A DNA stretch of 64,000 bases from Blastomyces gilchristii SLH14081 (GCF_000003855.2 NW_003101680.1:3039166-3103165), one strand, 5' to 3'. Shown: positions 24,174 to 39,244, counted from the first letter of the stretch. Numbers and translations are program-made. The notes: a model not told the origin generated them from the letters alone.

Positions 24174-25678
24174 CCTTTCTTTGACGCTAGAGGATATAGA
24201 AAGCCCAAGGGCCAAAAATATAGGACGAATTGAGTGCTCACCTCGATTGAACGGTGAACGCACCCGGGTTAGAAATTTAACTGCTAGGAATCCTACGAGA
24301 GCGTGATAGTTACAGTGGGCGCACCCGCATTGTTATTATTTATAATTCGTTTCCACACGAATCCTGCCCCGCATAAAACCAAATCAATACCACACATACA
24401 TGCACATACATACATGTTCATGGCCTGCATTCCGTGTCGCCAGCCCGTCCAAATACGGATCCTTCCACGACCTATCAATTGGTTCAGGGGTTCCGCAAAT
24501 TATGAAGCAAACCAATTCTAGGAACCGCACGATGCAACCATAAACACGACGCTCGTTCAGAATGGGGTTTATCGGCCCTGCTGCAAACGTCGATATCCCG
24601 GCCGTGTTTTCTTTTGGGCGATCGTTTTGACGAAATGCATGAGGCTAGCCCAATCTTGGAAGCTCGGAGCCGCCCACATTGCTGGCTCCCGCGCCAAGAT
24701 GGACCGAGACTGAGCTTGAGCTTGATCCCCTGCATTCTGCGGGGAAGATCACCGACTGTATCCGGTTCGGTTGATAACTTCGCCCGTTTGCCAGAATAGC
24801 AAATGTTGAGGAGCGAACATCTCCATCGTTCGTTTTTCAATCCCCGTCCACACTATGTATTTCCCGGAAGTTCTTTCCTTCTTCCAACCAATTCAGGGCG
24901 AAAGAGAACACCACACACTGCCTCAGAAATTCTACGGGTGCCGGCTTCAGTCTGTAGACAGTCTGCACGAGGGTTCCAAAATCTTCCGGGACGCCTGATA
25001 TGGGAGTGGATATTCCTGGTTGTGCCCGCTATCCGATCCCATCCCACGTACCCCTCTTGAGTCTTGAAATGCAGGCTGTATCAGTGGAGCGAAAGTTGTT
25101 CTGTTTCCTCTGGCCGTGGGCCTTTGGCTTGGCGCTTGAACGTGGAGGAGTTGTCCAGACGAAGATGAGAGTTTGCGTTGCCCAACTCGCACGACGAAGT
25201 GCTGGCGATAATTAAATTCTAACTCAATGATCTTATATGAATATATGAATTATTTATCGTATATATAACTAGATTCATCTCTAACTAAACCCCCCTCTCA
25301 AAAAAAAAAAAAAAAAAAAAAAAAAAACAGGGAGAGCAAATTTATCTAGAAACGAGTATTCTTTGTCAACAATCACCATCAAAAATTGAACAGCCATTTT
25401 GTCATGCATCCAACCACCCATTGACAACCCCAATTCGCTTCCACTCACGCTTCTGTAAAAACAACTCTTGATGGCAAATTCGCGCTGTTTCGAGCATCAA
25501 ACTTTGAAAAAAAAAAGACACACATTTTGCGACAACTTTAGGTATCTTAACGAAGAAATCGCATATCAGAGGAAATACGGAAAATTTGGGCAAAAGAAAA
25601 ACAAAAAAGAGAAAAGAAATTGTAAAAATCAGTGTTTAAAAGGCATGACAAGTATCATCATATCCCTTTTCTGCAGCT
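24174..25678. other. Intergenic region between the peptidase and ENA genes
   Basis: Promoter side of the peptidase gene and 3' side of the ATPase gene. It has an ACATACATG-rich stretch at about 24390-24420 and a 26-A tract near 25302-25327. No conserved ORF. Confidence 0.55.
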
Positions 25679-28600
25679 TCAGACCTCCTCCTTCACTCGT
25701 CGGGGAGCAGGAACATGTGCATGGGCGCTCCGCACACGACCATTATTGCCATCTCTCCCAGTAACACTGGACCTCTCACTCTCCGGACTAAAGCTCTTCT
25801 CGCTTCCCTTCGTCAGCGTGCGAGCAAAGGAGAAGAATCCCTGTCTGAGGCCCAACTCGTGGCTTGGCCAGCGTCGCCGCAGACCCAGTCCAGCCCCAGT
25901 GCCATAGTCCTCTCCTTCCGCGAACCAGCCGGTCCTTCGTTTTACCAGCTTCCAAGCCTCCACGCCAAGCACGAATATAAATATGGATCCAAATGCCAAT
26001 GCCCATTCCCAGGTTATACCACGGTGCTTGAAAACTTGCGTGTTTAGGCCGGGGATATAGACGGCGGGAAAGACTGAGACGAACCCGATAACCACAGCCC
26101 AGAAGAGGAATTTGTTCTCATATACGTCGTGGAAGAGTGGGATTGAGGGGAAACGGTCCTCGCTACGATCACGCAGCGGATCTAGATTGAACATGCTGTT
26201 GCGAAGGTGTTTAAATTCCCATGCGGAGATGAGGATGAGCCATGTGAGTTCAGCGAAGACGGCGGCACGGGCACGGAACACGACATCGCAGCCATCATTG
26301 GACGAACCGTTACAATCGAGTCCCAGATCGTCTTGTCCATTCCCGACACCATATACCACAATGACGAACGTGAGAAGCGTACAGGCTCCCATGATGACAC
26401 CGTAGACCATCATGTCCGCGATTATTTGCCAAGTGAAGACACCTTTTTTGGTATCGTGTGGTGGACGATGCATCACGGAGGTAGAGGCCTTTTCGCGACC
26501 AAGGCCAAACGCAGGGAATGAAGATGTCAACATGTTAATCCAGAGAATCTGCAGCGGTGAGAGCGGGAAAACGGAGATCCCTGACTTGTCCTGGAAACCA
26601 AGTCCGACAATAAGGAGTACAACTTCACCCACGTTGGAAGTGAGAAGATGGAGAATGAATTTCTGAATATTTTCAAACATGCGTCTACCTTCCTCAATTG
26701 CATTGACAATGCTTGCGAAATTATCATCCGTGAGCACAATATCAGAGGCAGACTTAGCCACATCTGAACCAGCCATGCCCATAGCGATACCAACATCTGC
26801 AGCTTGGAGTGATGGAGCGTCATTTACACCGTCTCCAGTCATGGCACAGTATCTGTGGCGACGATGGAGAGCAGCGATCATTCGAGTTTTTGTATCAGGG
26901 GCGCACCGTGCAATTACCAAAGGGAGAGAAGGCAAGGCATCGATTTCCTCATCAGTCAAGCCGTCAAACTCTGCAGCTGTTTTCACCAAAGAGTTCGCCT
27001 CCTCGGCTGATAACGCTCCCGGGTTGCGTGGAAGGATACCAACTTCCTTTGCAATGGCTGTAGCGGTTGATGGATGATCACCAGTAAGCATGTGAACACG
27101 AATTCCAGCCATAGTACATTCTGGGAACGAAGTTAGTGACTGCCTCAATGTTAAGTGAGATAAACAAGTAAATTTGAAACATACCTTTAACGGCATCCTT
27201 AGTTTCCAACCGAGGGGGATCATACAAACCAGCCAGACCGAGAAGTGTCAAATCTTTCTCGAATTCCTCTCGGGGGATTTGCGAATGAGGGTCAACTTCA
27301 ACAGGGCCAGGTTTCCGCGCGATTCCAAGCACACGTAGACCCTGTCCAGCAAGGAAGTCCATTTGCTCAAGGATATCTTCCTTAAGTTTTGGAGTCATGG
27401 GCTCTTGACTGTCTCCCATCCCAACGGTGGTGCAAAGGTCAAGGATCCGTTCGACAGCACCTTTCGTGAAAACAATGGTTCCAGGTTCACCGGCGTGGCG
27501 GTAGATAACTGTCATACGCTTCACACTACTGTCAAAGGGGTACTCAGCTAGTTGCTTCCAGCCTTGTTCGGTTTCAAGAGTCTTTTTTCCAAGACCAAAT
27601 CGGTGAGAGAACACTTGGAGCGCAACCTCAGTAGGGTCGCCCATGGTCTGCCAGCTATCGGACTCTGGATCATGGCGAACAGTTGCTAAATTACACAGCG
27701 CGGCACATTGGACAAATGCCTCGAGTTCTGGGACCATCTCAGGAAGCGCATTCTGCTCAGCATCGTCCTCCTTTTCTGACGGGCCTTCGTTGCGTTCCTC
27801 GTTGCGACGTTGGTCACGTTCCTCTTTCTCAGCGGGGATATCGAATTTTAAGCCAGCTGTAGAACGCAGTGCGTCCTGCTCAGCACGTTTGCGCTCCCGC
27901 TCCAGTTCTGCCTCCTGTTTCGAAGCTGGATATTTCCCTAAAGTGATAATCCCTCGAGTGGGATTGGTGGCATCATCGGACTTTTGGAGGCTATAAATAC
28001 CAACACCAGGAATCCAGGCCTTGCGGGTTACCATTTGGCCTTGGGTAAGTGTTCCCGTTTTGTCAGAGCAGATATTAGTGACACCGCCCAGAGCCTCAAG
28101 AGCACTTAGTTGCCGGACAACCACTTTCCGCTTTCTCATCTGGGTCATGCCAACAACCATAGTGATGGTTAGGACAGCAATAAGGGACTCAGGAATGATA
28201 GCAATACCTAAGGAAAAGGTAAGATAAAAATGTTAGTAAAGAATAAATCATTCTGCAGTTAAAATGTGAGATCTGGATTTCAGCACATACCTGTAGAAAT
28301 GGCGTAGATGGCCACCTCGCTTGTAACGTTGAAGCGATTAACACCGAAGACAATAATAGCAAGCAAGAGAGCGCATCCGAATAGTACGTAGGCCAATTTG
28401 CTAAGCTTGATCTGCAATGGTGTCCCCTCTGTGAGGCCAAGGAATTTACCGATGCTGTCCCAGACGCGAAGAGCGCCACCCTTGAGTGGTTGCATGTTTC
28501 CATGCTTCTTTCGGGACATAGAACGACCAGCTTTGCGCTTTTTACCTTGCATAGATTGTGCAATTTTACCGATCTCGGTGTACATGCCGGTGAAGACGAT

Positions 28601-29685
28601 GATGCCGCGACCACGGCCTTTGGTGACAGTTGCAGACGAGTAAGCCATGTTCAGGCGGTCTCCGACGCCAGTCTCCAGCTCAGTTCCAGTAGGGCTGAAA
28701 TCGGTTTCCTTGGCCACCGGAACAGCCTCACCTGTTAGGATCTTCTCATCGCACTCGAGATTCATGGCTTCGAAGAGTCGAAGGTCAGCAGGAATGGTGT
28801 CTCCCATTTTGACCTGAACAATATCGCCTGGTACAACTTCGCCGGATGGGATGGTTATCTCATGGCCATTTCTAATTACGGTGGCGGATGGCGAGGAGAG
28901 GGAGCGGAGAGACTCCATCTTCTTTTCCGCCTTGAATTCTTGGTAGAAACCGACAGCGACATTTATCACGATAACAGCGGTGATCACAGCTCCTTCAACG
29001 TAGTCGGAAACACCGAATGAGAGGGCCATGGCTAAAACAAGGACCTGGTCCGAAAAATACAAATTACTATATAGTTCCCAAAACATGGTTGTGCACAATA
29101 AAGCTCCGGAAAATCCAACGCGATAAGACAAGGCAATAGCAGCTGTGAAGGGTCTCGGGGTATCAGAAAGGGTTGAGGATCATGTAGGCAACACAGAAAT
29201 AAAGGTCATCTACGACCAGTTGTTTGGCGAACTACGTTCTTTTCGACCCTCCACATCGTTCATCTAAGAGCACATGGCAAAAAACACCACACAACTACTA
29301 GATGGCAGAGTAGAGAGACATAAACGAGTGAAACGCGGCTGCAATCATGAATGAACAACGGCATTGAGATTGTGGACGGGCCCCGAAAGCCTTGGTGGAA
29401 TAGTGGTGGGAATCTGATGCAACAAGAATCAAGAGAATTTAGAAATGAGAAGATACGTACCAGGATCATGGCATTTGAAATTTGTTTCCCCAGCAGAGTA
29501 TACCACCTCGCTGCCCCCTCCCCGTGCAAGCGGTTGGGCCCATACTCATCTTGGAGTTTCGCGACGTTGACATCGGATAGGCCAGTTTCCGTGTTCGTAT
29601 TAAGGACCTGGGTAATCTCGTCGATAGAAAGCAGAAAAGGATGTTTCTCATACTCTTGTTTAGCATACTCCTTGGGGCGTCCCAT
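25679..29685 (-). CDS. ENA1: ENA-type Na+ (Na+/K+) exporting P-type ATPase (four exons)
   Basis: Exons in gene order 29685-29461, 29044-28291, 28207-27185 and 27120-25679 encode 1147 aa, near the usual ENA length of about 1090. Each junction has GT..AG signals and preserves phase. The protein pumps Na+ (and K+) out of the cell using ATP, giving salt and alkaline-pH tolerance at the plasma membrane. Visible family marks are the cation-ATPase N-domain (HPFLLSIDEITQVL), the actuator motif LTGEAVP, phosphorylation site CSDKTGTLTQGQM (Asp near residue 375), HMLTGDHPSTA, and the hinge GDGVNDAPSL near residue 763. Multiple membrane spans surround these. The stretch GTLTQGQMVTRKAWIPGVG is typical of type IID fungal ATPases and separates it from SERCA/PMR1 pumps. 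Intron 1 (416 bp) is much longer than the others (83, 64 bp). The C-terminus is a basic cytosolic tail. Confidence 0.93.
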
Positions 29686-32600
29686 TGCGCGGAGACCTTC
29701 CTATGATATTTGTAACTTGTGTTTATTTCCTTTGAACGGGTAGGCACTAGATCGTTTGGTGATCGTGTCTGCTACAAACAGATCAAGGGTTTCGGAAAAG
29801 AGTTGTTAAAGACGAATGAGCAGATTGGTAACCGGGATATTAGCCGTAATCAAGCGAAGTGGAAACGTAGAATGGCCTAAAAAGAGGCGTGGTGAGATTC
29901 GGAGCTTGAATAACCAAAAGATGTTGTTGGGTCAGTAGACCCATTCGGTATATAGATCTAGAAGCACGGACGAAAGGCACAATGATTAGTACGATCTGAT
30001 GGCTGTTAAAAGTCGGGAAACCGGAATGACCCACCAGACGGAAGTCTAACAAGACAAGAGGATGATATAGCTAGAGAATATCAACGACTATGGGTGAGCC
30101 AGTCTCATTATTATCCTGGATATCATATATAGAGCTGCAGCGTGATGACAATATATATCAATCTTTACCCTGCCTTTCCAAGAAGGCAAGAAGGGAAGAA
30201 CGAAGGACTGATGACGAATGGATAGTAGCTTCCTCTTTGACGTCAAATCTAATGTGGAGAAAAGTGAAAGATTTGATATTAGTTATTGTTACTATAGAAG
30301 GGAAAGAATGCCTGGCAAGATGAGAAGGGCAACGAACCAGCCAGAGTGGGAATATCGTCGGCTTTATACAATCGCCTCCGGGATTCCTCTCACAGTACCA
30401 AGCCCCGATAACAAAATGCTCCGGCATTTCCGATGATGAAATCGCCCCCTCTCCGCCGCGGCCTCAAGGTTCTTGGCTTCAGGCAGAGCCATGGATAGCG
30501 CAAGCCGTCCTGACCAGTGGGAAGCCTTGGTTCTTGGCGAGTTCCGCCAAAATGGCCCGCACTTCCGTGGGCAGCCTGGGCAGGTGGGCAGGACTGTTCA
30601 AAATGCACCGATCTCAGCGCTTGAGGCTTCTACTATGCTAAAGCATTATTTTCTCTCCACTGTCTCCACACCCTGTCTGCTCTGTGCTCACTGCTCAGGG
30701 CTCAAGAGCCTCCTCAATTCTCTTTCTCAATGAGATTGTGTTTCTATTATTGGTGTGACGCACCACCCCCCACAAGTACATTCTTTGATCATCATACCGA
30801 AGTCGACTGGATAGGCTGGCAAGGAATTTTGGATATATCGATTGGCCAATCGCGGTCAGAGTCGCCCGTTAGTAAAAGTTTCCACACTAGCAAACCTAAA
30901 GCCTGGTAGCCGTTTTGTTTTCTCTGTTTGGCGTATGTACGGAGTATAATAATTGTTGTGCCTCGTTTTTCAGGAAAAAGAATGATAATAGACAGGGAGG
31001 GAATATCCAACAGGCGCAAAGCTGATCTCCGTCATGGCCTGTAGGCTGTTCGTCGGGATGTTATCATCCATGATATGATCCTGGCTGCTGGCGTCTCGAA
31101 GTTGTTCAGAAGGCTGGTAGTGCCTTGGCGGCTGTCTTCGCCCCAGGTTATGATGGTTATCTCAGCATGCTCAACTCAGCCTCTCTTGTTCGATATTTTC
31201 GGATTAGCGCGAGCAACTAAACGCCTTTAGCCTTCTGCCAAGCGCTGCTAACGTCTGGACCAATCAGAGACCTTCCACGTGCTCATGACATAATATTCCG
31301 TGGCAGTAGTTCGGATTGGGTTAGCTCGAAGTGGAGTTTATTGCCTGGGGCCTGACTGACTTTGGTCTGCCTTACCAAGTCTCGGAAGCCCGCTGCGGTG
31401 GAAAATGAAACACCAGGGTAGTACGAAGGACTGTACCAGGGTTTCTGACCTGTCTTCCTCTTTTCTCCGTTCTCCCACCTTCGCTGCCCGTTTGAACCTC
31501 GTCGGCTATCCCCCTGTCCCCTATCCAAGACCCCCAAGCCTCATTCCCATTGGATAGCGGGGGAGGAACATCTGCCACGTGACCCACCGCCGCGCTGATC
31601 CAAGCACCCGATGACGCCGGCTTTTGCAGAGGAGGCCCAGGACAAGGTCGCAGGAGCCAATCACTGTGCTTGATGGCGTGACACGGAGCAAGGTCGACGT
31701 CGTCGTGCATGAGAGGAGCGGTCTGAGCGCAGCGGAACTATCTTGGCATGCCAAGACTCCTGCGTCGCCTAGCGGGGGGTTCCTGACCTTCTGTGGGAGC
31801 GGGAACGGGAGGAGGAGGAATCTCTGTGGGCGCCGTGATGAAGGGAGGGAGACGCGCGGAGGGTCCCTAATACACTGAGCGAAAGATTCAATAATAGAAG
31901 AAGGAAACTAGCCACATGATGGCTAGATGGGTTTACCCTGTTTCCGTTGTTCTTTTGATCTTGCCCGTTTAGCCCTCGAGGAGATGATACAACTACGCAG
32001 CTAGAAACGGAGTAGCCCATGCGGGTTTCTATTGTCCCGATGCTGATTGTGTGCCATCTCCGCCACGTTCATACACGGATTTCCCCAATACCCATACAAG
32101 CAAACCAATCGATTGGGGTTTTCGGGTTATGCATTTCAGACGGACAATAATCCGGATCACTCCTCCTGATTAGCCCTTAGTCCGATACGAGCGAAGAGAG
32201 CAAGGGAATTTAGCGAGACCCAACCCTTTCTTTCCCGCCAAAAAGCCGCTCTGCGTCGTTATTCCGCCTGTACCGCCCCAAAAAAAGGCACCCCAAGTTC
32301 AGGAACAGCATGGACTGGACACTCACCGCAACTAAATCCCTCTCCACCACGTTTACTGTGTACACCTTATAGCTTTAAATGCACAACATACCAATCAGCC
32401 ATCCAACCTTCCGTCGTCCCTAGTTCTATCCAGCAAAGCTTAACTTTCCGACAATCTTCTCGCTCCCTCCCCCCTCCCCTTCACTCCCGCTGTCTCCGGG
32501 TAAGCTTCCTTTCCTCTGGGCTCTCCCGCAAGGGCTTAATCAAACAATGGCTTCACCTCACACAAGCCCAACTAACTACCTAGGTAACAAAAAAAGGAAA

Positions 32601-34004
32601 GAAAAGAAAACGCCCTGTCGCGTGACAGCTCCCATTTTTCATGACAAACCCAGCCCATTTCTCAATATCTGCCAACTTCTTATCTATCATGAAAAAGAAA
32701 AAAAGAAAAGAAAAGAAAAGAAACAAACGGCAAGGAGCAAGAAGAAGCAAGCCCAAATGGACGGCTGCAAAAGTTGTTCTAGACCAGACCGCTTCACAAC
32801 CGAACAAGCTCACCGATATGACATATATCTATCTCAATCAGGGCCGCGGGCAAGAACAGGAACCTATATCCTCATTCCACATGGTTGGATAGCCAGCCAG
32901 GCCTCGGGCCCGTTTTAAATACCGTTACAAAAAAAAAAAAAAAATCGTTGACACAGAGCCCAGTGTATGGAACGGGCAGAGCAGAATGGACCTGAGACGG
33001 GATTTCAAGGCCCTTTGGGGAGGTTTTACTGTAGCCTACCTCCAATTGCCTGCTGCGGGAGGATCATCCTGAATCCCGACAGGCAACACATAGAGGCTGG
33101 AGTTCCGCCAGCTGAAAACCTTACCAGTGTAATTGAACACAGCGTATTTGCATTTTCAAATATTTGATTAACTAACTTGGAAGCTGTCTTTGACCTTTTG
33201 TTTATCTTGTTCTTTGGGTCCGTCATCTGAATGGTACTATTCTATATATTTACAGTAGGCATAAGGAGAAAATAAACATCTGTAATGGGGGACAGACACC
33301 CCATGCACATTTTACCCAAACATGCACATCCGTTCCCATCAAAACCCCGTACAATCCGCAATGCGAAAGAAAAAATGGCTTTATTGTACATGTACAAACA
33401 TGCATCTGGAGCAGTACATCTTTATCTCCAAATTATACACCATTGCCCGCATCATGCTTCAGTCATATGTAATGTACAGTACATACAACAGCAGCAAAAG
33501 AACTTTCCCTCAGGCGAACAAAAAAGAAAAACCCCGCCCGAACCCTTCCCCACTAGGGGGGTTAGAGGCTTGTTAGAAGGGTCAAGGCCCGAGCCCCGAG
33601 CCGGGGTTGGAGGGAGGGAGGGAGGAAACGGGATGAGCCGCCTTAAGCACAGCTAAAAAGGATACCCGTGAACGAATTGGTGCAGGGGAGGGATATCGTG
33701 GACGTTGAAGGAAGGGGGGGGGAGTGTTGCCACGATAGTTAGTGTTGATAAAATGTATCTGAGTTCCGTAGGTTTCATTCTCTTCTTGTTTCCTTTTCAC
33801 CTTGTAAGCGCGTGTCAATGTCCCCTGCCCGTTCCCATGGACTTCAGGATTTTGGAGGGCATGATAATGTATTCAAAAAGGGGTTTCATCCTTCAATCAC
33901 AAACCAACCAACCTTCGTCCTCCCCGTACATACATCTTTTGTATGTACACAGATAAACAATAACCAAAAGAGAAAGGCACATCTACTCCCCAATATCAAA
34001 AACA
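29686..34004. other. 4.3-kb region without a recognisable gene
   Basis: This stretch contains the ENA promoter on its left side. No ORF above background shows a known domain. Present are a TACGGAGTA word at 30938-30946, CACGTG words near 31277 and 31571, CCAAT boxes near 31260 and 31655, a pyrimidine-rich stretch with a GTAAGC donor-like site near 32500, an A16 tract near 32929-32944 and TACATGTA-type clusters at 33380-33395 and 33467-33487. A short non-coding transcript or an unannotated small gene cannot be excluded, particularly near 31300-32900. Confidence 0.45.
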
Positions 34005-37000
34005 CTACTTCCTCCCCCTTCCCTTCCCTTTCCCCTTCCTCCGCTTACCCGCTCCGGCCCCCTCCTCCGGCTCCGGAACACTAACCGTCCCCTCCACCAC
34101 ATCCTCCCCCTGATCCCTCAACCTCTCCGCCCCACTAATAAAAAAGCTCAAATCGCGATTCTGCTCCTTCAAATCCTCATTCGCAGCCGTCAACTTCTGC
34201 ACCTCCCCATTCAAAAACTCCACCTTCTCCATCAGACTGCCGTTCAAAGCCTTCTCCTCGCGCCACTCCTTCTCCATCCGATGCGCCATGGTCTCAAACT
34301 TCTCCGCCCGCCGCTCCGCACGACCCTTATCGCGCTCCAGATTCGGTATCGTCTCGTTGAGCAGCGTGTCATATTGCGCTTGGAGCGCGGAGAGGTTCTT
34401 CGTCGCCGTCTCCGCAGCCTCCTGTGCAGCGGAGGCCGCTGCGCTCGCAACGGACGCCTTGTCAGCGGCGCGCTCGACCACTTCTTCGAAATAGGTCCGC
34501 TGGCTTTCCAGTTGGCTAGTTAGCAGGTGCGTGTATTCCACACTCATGTTCTCCAGCTTCTCGCGGGGCACGGCATCGCCCCAGTCCGGTGGATCAAGGG
34601 CACTCTCGCCCGCCGCGGGCAGCTCGACCAGTTTGCCGTCAGACTTATTTTGAATGATCCGGTGCACATAGCCGTCGCCCACGTAGTCCCATACACGCTG
34701 AGAAGCTAGGTCCATGGCGAAGGCGTGGGACGTCTCCTTGAAGTGTGCAAAGGCATGTGCTTCGTCGTAGCGGCCACAGCCAATGTTGCCGCAGATCAAA
34801 CATAGCCACAGATTCACCTCTGAATGGCACACTTGGCACTCGGTGGGGCCCTGGTCGAAATCAAACGTCTGAGCTGCCCTTTTGCCAAATTCGTCCTGTG
34901 TATACCGACACACGGGACATCCGCTCCCTTTCCATTTTTGCAAGCATGTACAGTGAAAAACATGCTGGCATATGATCGTCAGCAAGCCTGTCGTCTCGTC
35001 CCCTCGCTCCAGGCAAACGGGACACGTTGGTACTCTNNNNNNNNNNNNNNNNNNNNNNNNNNNNNNNNNNNNNNNNNNNNNNNNNNNNNNNNNNNNNNNN
35101 NNNNNNNNNNNNNNNNNNNNNNNNNNNNNNNNNNNNTTCTTGGTAACTCTATTAGCGATGGCGTTGGAGGTGCCAATGGTTTCGTAGATAAGGAAGTCGA
35201 TGAGAGGGTACCCGATTGAGCGGGGGAGGATGGTGAGGAAATTAGGGCATGATTCGTTGTTGCGGGCGTAAAGGGGTCATTATTCATATCCGGAAACTTG
35301 CTCTCTGTCCCCGGTGCCTCCACCTGAATCTCGACAGTTTTCACAAATACAACATGACAAGTTTCAGGCTATAAACATGTGAAAGAGTCAATCATCAGCA
35401 ACAATCCGGATTCAAGAAAATGGCTTTCCAGCCACCACCAAACAACAGAAAGAAAGAAACAAAAGAGAACAAACTCACCTCCATGGAATTAAACACCTTC
35501 CCATTCCAATCTCGCTGCCATTCCTTCGCCCTCTTCCCACTCCGAAACTTCATTAGAACCATATACCGATTCGCCCGCGCCGTCCTAATCATTCGAAAAT
35601 GGCTAACCTCATCCCTCGTCTGCTCACCCACAAATCCCAAGAAGTCCGACGGAGACATGTATGACGGCACCGCGAGGATACATAAAGTCGTACAATCCTC
35701 CACAGATTGGACGCCTGCTGCTGCTGTTGCTGTTGCTGGTGCGGTTGCTAACGATCCGGATTTTCCAGACCCACTGCCAGTTTCCACATCATCACTGCCA
35801 TATCTCCTGCCAAGGCTGTTGCTGGAATTACCATCAAGCATCGCACTCCGTGTCAGCGCTGACCCTTTCAGAAACGACGGGTCATCGTCGTCCCTATAGA
35901 GTGCGGAGGTCTCATCGGCATCACGGTATAAATGTACAATACCCCACGCGCTATCTGAGACTTTCTGGTCGAGCGGGACATATTTGCCCTTCGTCGCTAG
36001 GCCGCCGATAACGCTTGTGCCAATGCCCTTGGCTATCTGGTTGTTGTTTGGACTGCTCCCTTTGTTAGAAAGTTGTTGGGGCTGTTGGTTCGTGACCGTG
36101 GGTGTCTGCCGCGGGCTCTGGAGCTGGGGTTGCTGGTTTTGATTTTGCGGTGGCACAACCATGTCGATGCTCTGGATGGAAATTTGATCTAGGCGTTTGT
36201 CGTTTGTAATTCTGGAAGAAGAGGTGGTAGTAGTACTCGTAGATGCGGAGTAGGTATGCGACTCATGTATTTGCGGTTGGTGATGAATGCCAGCTGTCTC
36301 GGGCTGAACAGAGGGGGGTGTGGCTGTAGCTGTAGTTGTAGATATATTTGTAGCCGTAGGAGGAGTAGATGTAGAAAAAGTTCCAGACGACACTCGACAT
36401 TGACGGAGTCCGTTCGGATCTTTGCCTACTTTATTTCATAATAAGGGAAAACATTGTCCGCTCAGTTAGTTAGTCCATTCATTTCACAACCAACATTCCC
36501 CTCCGAACTTTCACAATGAAACACATAACAATAACAGCCAACCGGTAACAGGGATTTCGGAAAAGGAAAACGAAAAACGAAAGGAAAACCCAAGAACTGA
36601 AAGTAAATGAAACTCACCACCGTCACCACAACTTTCACTACCACCACCAAGAACAACAAGATCCCTATAAATCTTCCCACCGCTGCTATTCCCGTTGCAA
36701 TGATTGCTCCTAACGTCCTTCCTCTTCAAATGGTTATGATGGCTATTCAAATTATCACCGCCTCTTGACGCCTTGCCAGCCGCACCTCTGGTCCTCCTCT
36801 TATTATTAGTATTAGTATTATTATTATTGTTGTTGTTGTTGTTGTTGCGGAAAGGTTGCAACGCGTCACAGAAAGCCTGCAGCGCGAAGTTGTTATCGTT
36901 ATCTAATCGATCGAGGAGGCGTCGTGGCTGAGAAGAAGAATGTAAACGCGCCTGTGAATGCGAACGTGAATGCAGGCAGGACGGTGATGACGGCGACGAT

Positions 37001-37152
37001 GACGAAGGAGAGGTATGTGAGCTGTTTTTGTTGTTAACGCGGACGGACTCGTCGTCTGCCGGCGTCGGAGTAATAATATTATTATGCTTAAGATTATCAC
37101 CACCACCAGCTACCAACAATTCCAGGAGGATATGGTAGAAGTATGTGGGCAT
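34005..37152 (-). CDS. ETP1: BRAP2/ETP1-type RING and UBP-finger E3 ubiquitin ligase (three exons, interrupted by an assembly gap)
   Basis: Exons in gene order 37152-36618, 36425-35479 and 35368-34005; the last contains a 100-N gap at 35037-35136. Donors are GTGAGT and the acceptors TAG, and exons 1 and 2 sum to exactly 494 codons. The start MPTYFYHILLEL matches the N-terminus I expect of fungal members. Order of domains: Asn/Ser-rich N-terminal region, BRAP2 RRM-like domain (LCILAVPSYMSPSDFLGFVG from about residue 420), C3H2C3 RING (CPVCLERGDETT, then CQHVFHCTCLQKW and CPVC), UBP zinc finger (ECQVCHSEVNLWLCLICGNI, then CGRY...HAFAHF), a long coiled coil (Ala/Glu/Lys-rich) and a basic Lys/Arg/Gly tail. 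Yeast Etp1 and human BRAP are E3 ligases that bind ubiquitin through the UBP finger. The unknown gap size leaves the BRAP2-RING linker, possibly including an intron, unresolved. Confidence 0.9.
35037..35136. other. Assembly gap (100 N)
   Basis: Exactly 100 N, a conventional placeholder of unknown size. It falls between the BRAP2 domain and the RING of the ubiquitin ligase. The two sides are in different frames across 100 N, so the true length is not 100 or an intron lies within. Confidence 0.99.
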
Positions 37153-37913
37153 CCCGAGCTGAATGATATTATTTTTTTTTTTTCAAAAAAAAAGGGAAAT
37201 GCGGGTGGGGATGAAATAAAAATTTATCTTTCACCCATCACGGCAGGAGAGGAGTGTCCTTTGTATTATTTAATTAAGGCTTTCGATATGACGGATAGTG
37301 GTGTAGACTTTATTTTTTTCGTTGTCGGGAGTCGTCTTCGTTCGTCAATGTCTGATTGTTACAAAGATGATGATGAAACTCCCAAGCTCAATGACGTTGG
37401 AAGCCATGCGAGATATCACGTGATTGATGACGCAAACCTTGGCAGTGCTGAGTCACCGCCAAACGCTGGAAGCTCGCGGAAATCGCTTAATTAGTTTAAC
37501 TATCCATCCTTAGTTAATTAGGCAGGCCTCCAGGGCCGGTTGCCACCGATCTGATACAAGAACATAGGTGGCAACTACAAGTTAAAATCCCAGCTATCGC
37601 TATATTTTTTCTACGGAAAAAAAGTGAGAACGAATCCAGTCAAAAAAAAAGTATTGTACGAGTCTTCTATTTTGAAGAGTAGTTTGAGCACAAGAAGTAC
37701 CTAGGTAGTGTATGTGTTGGAGCTAGCTAGCGGAGTGTAAATGAATGCATGCCATGTCGTAATTGTGATAGAAGAAAATAGGTCATAAAAAGAATCCATC
37801 CCCCTTGCCCAAAGACGCCAAGCCGGTGATTGTATTTCCTCCAGCCGTAGGAAAAGAAAAAAAAAACAAGAAAACACCCAAGCAGCAAAATAAAAGCCAA
37901 AGGGTTGATGTAT
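37153..37913. promoter_or_regulatory. Upstream region of the BRAP2/ETP1 gene with E-box and AP-1/GCN4-type sites
   Basis: Between the ubiquitin-ligase ATG (37152) and the polyubiquitin stop (37914). It contains a palindromic TCACGTGA at 37416-37423 and TGAGTCA at 37449-37455, 33 bp apart and about 265-300 bp upstream of the ligase ATG. Such words are bound by bHLH and bZIP (GCN4/CpcA, Yap-like) factors in fungi, so stress or starvation control is possible; this is inference from motifs only. Confidence 0.45.

Positions 37914-39244
<1,331 letters not shown>

Noticed and set aside
29466..29747. 93-codon minus ORF overlapping ENA exon 1
   Set aside because: It is in another frame; the exon-1 frame starting at 29685 carries the cation-ATPase N-terminal signature and splices in phase.
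30472..30538. Two CTTGGC (PacC core GCCAAG) words upstream of the ENA gene
   Set aside because: PacC control of ENA is known in fungi, but a six-base core occurs by chance about once per kilobase, so two words are not evidence.
36462..37494. ORFs on both strands upstream of the ETP1-like middle exon
   Set aside because: The plus ORF at 37084-37494 overlaps the first ETP1-like exon and its promoter and has no motif; the minus extension past 36618 is intron read-through.
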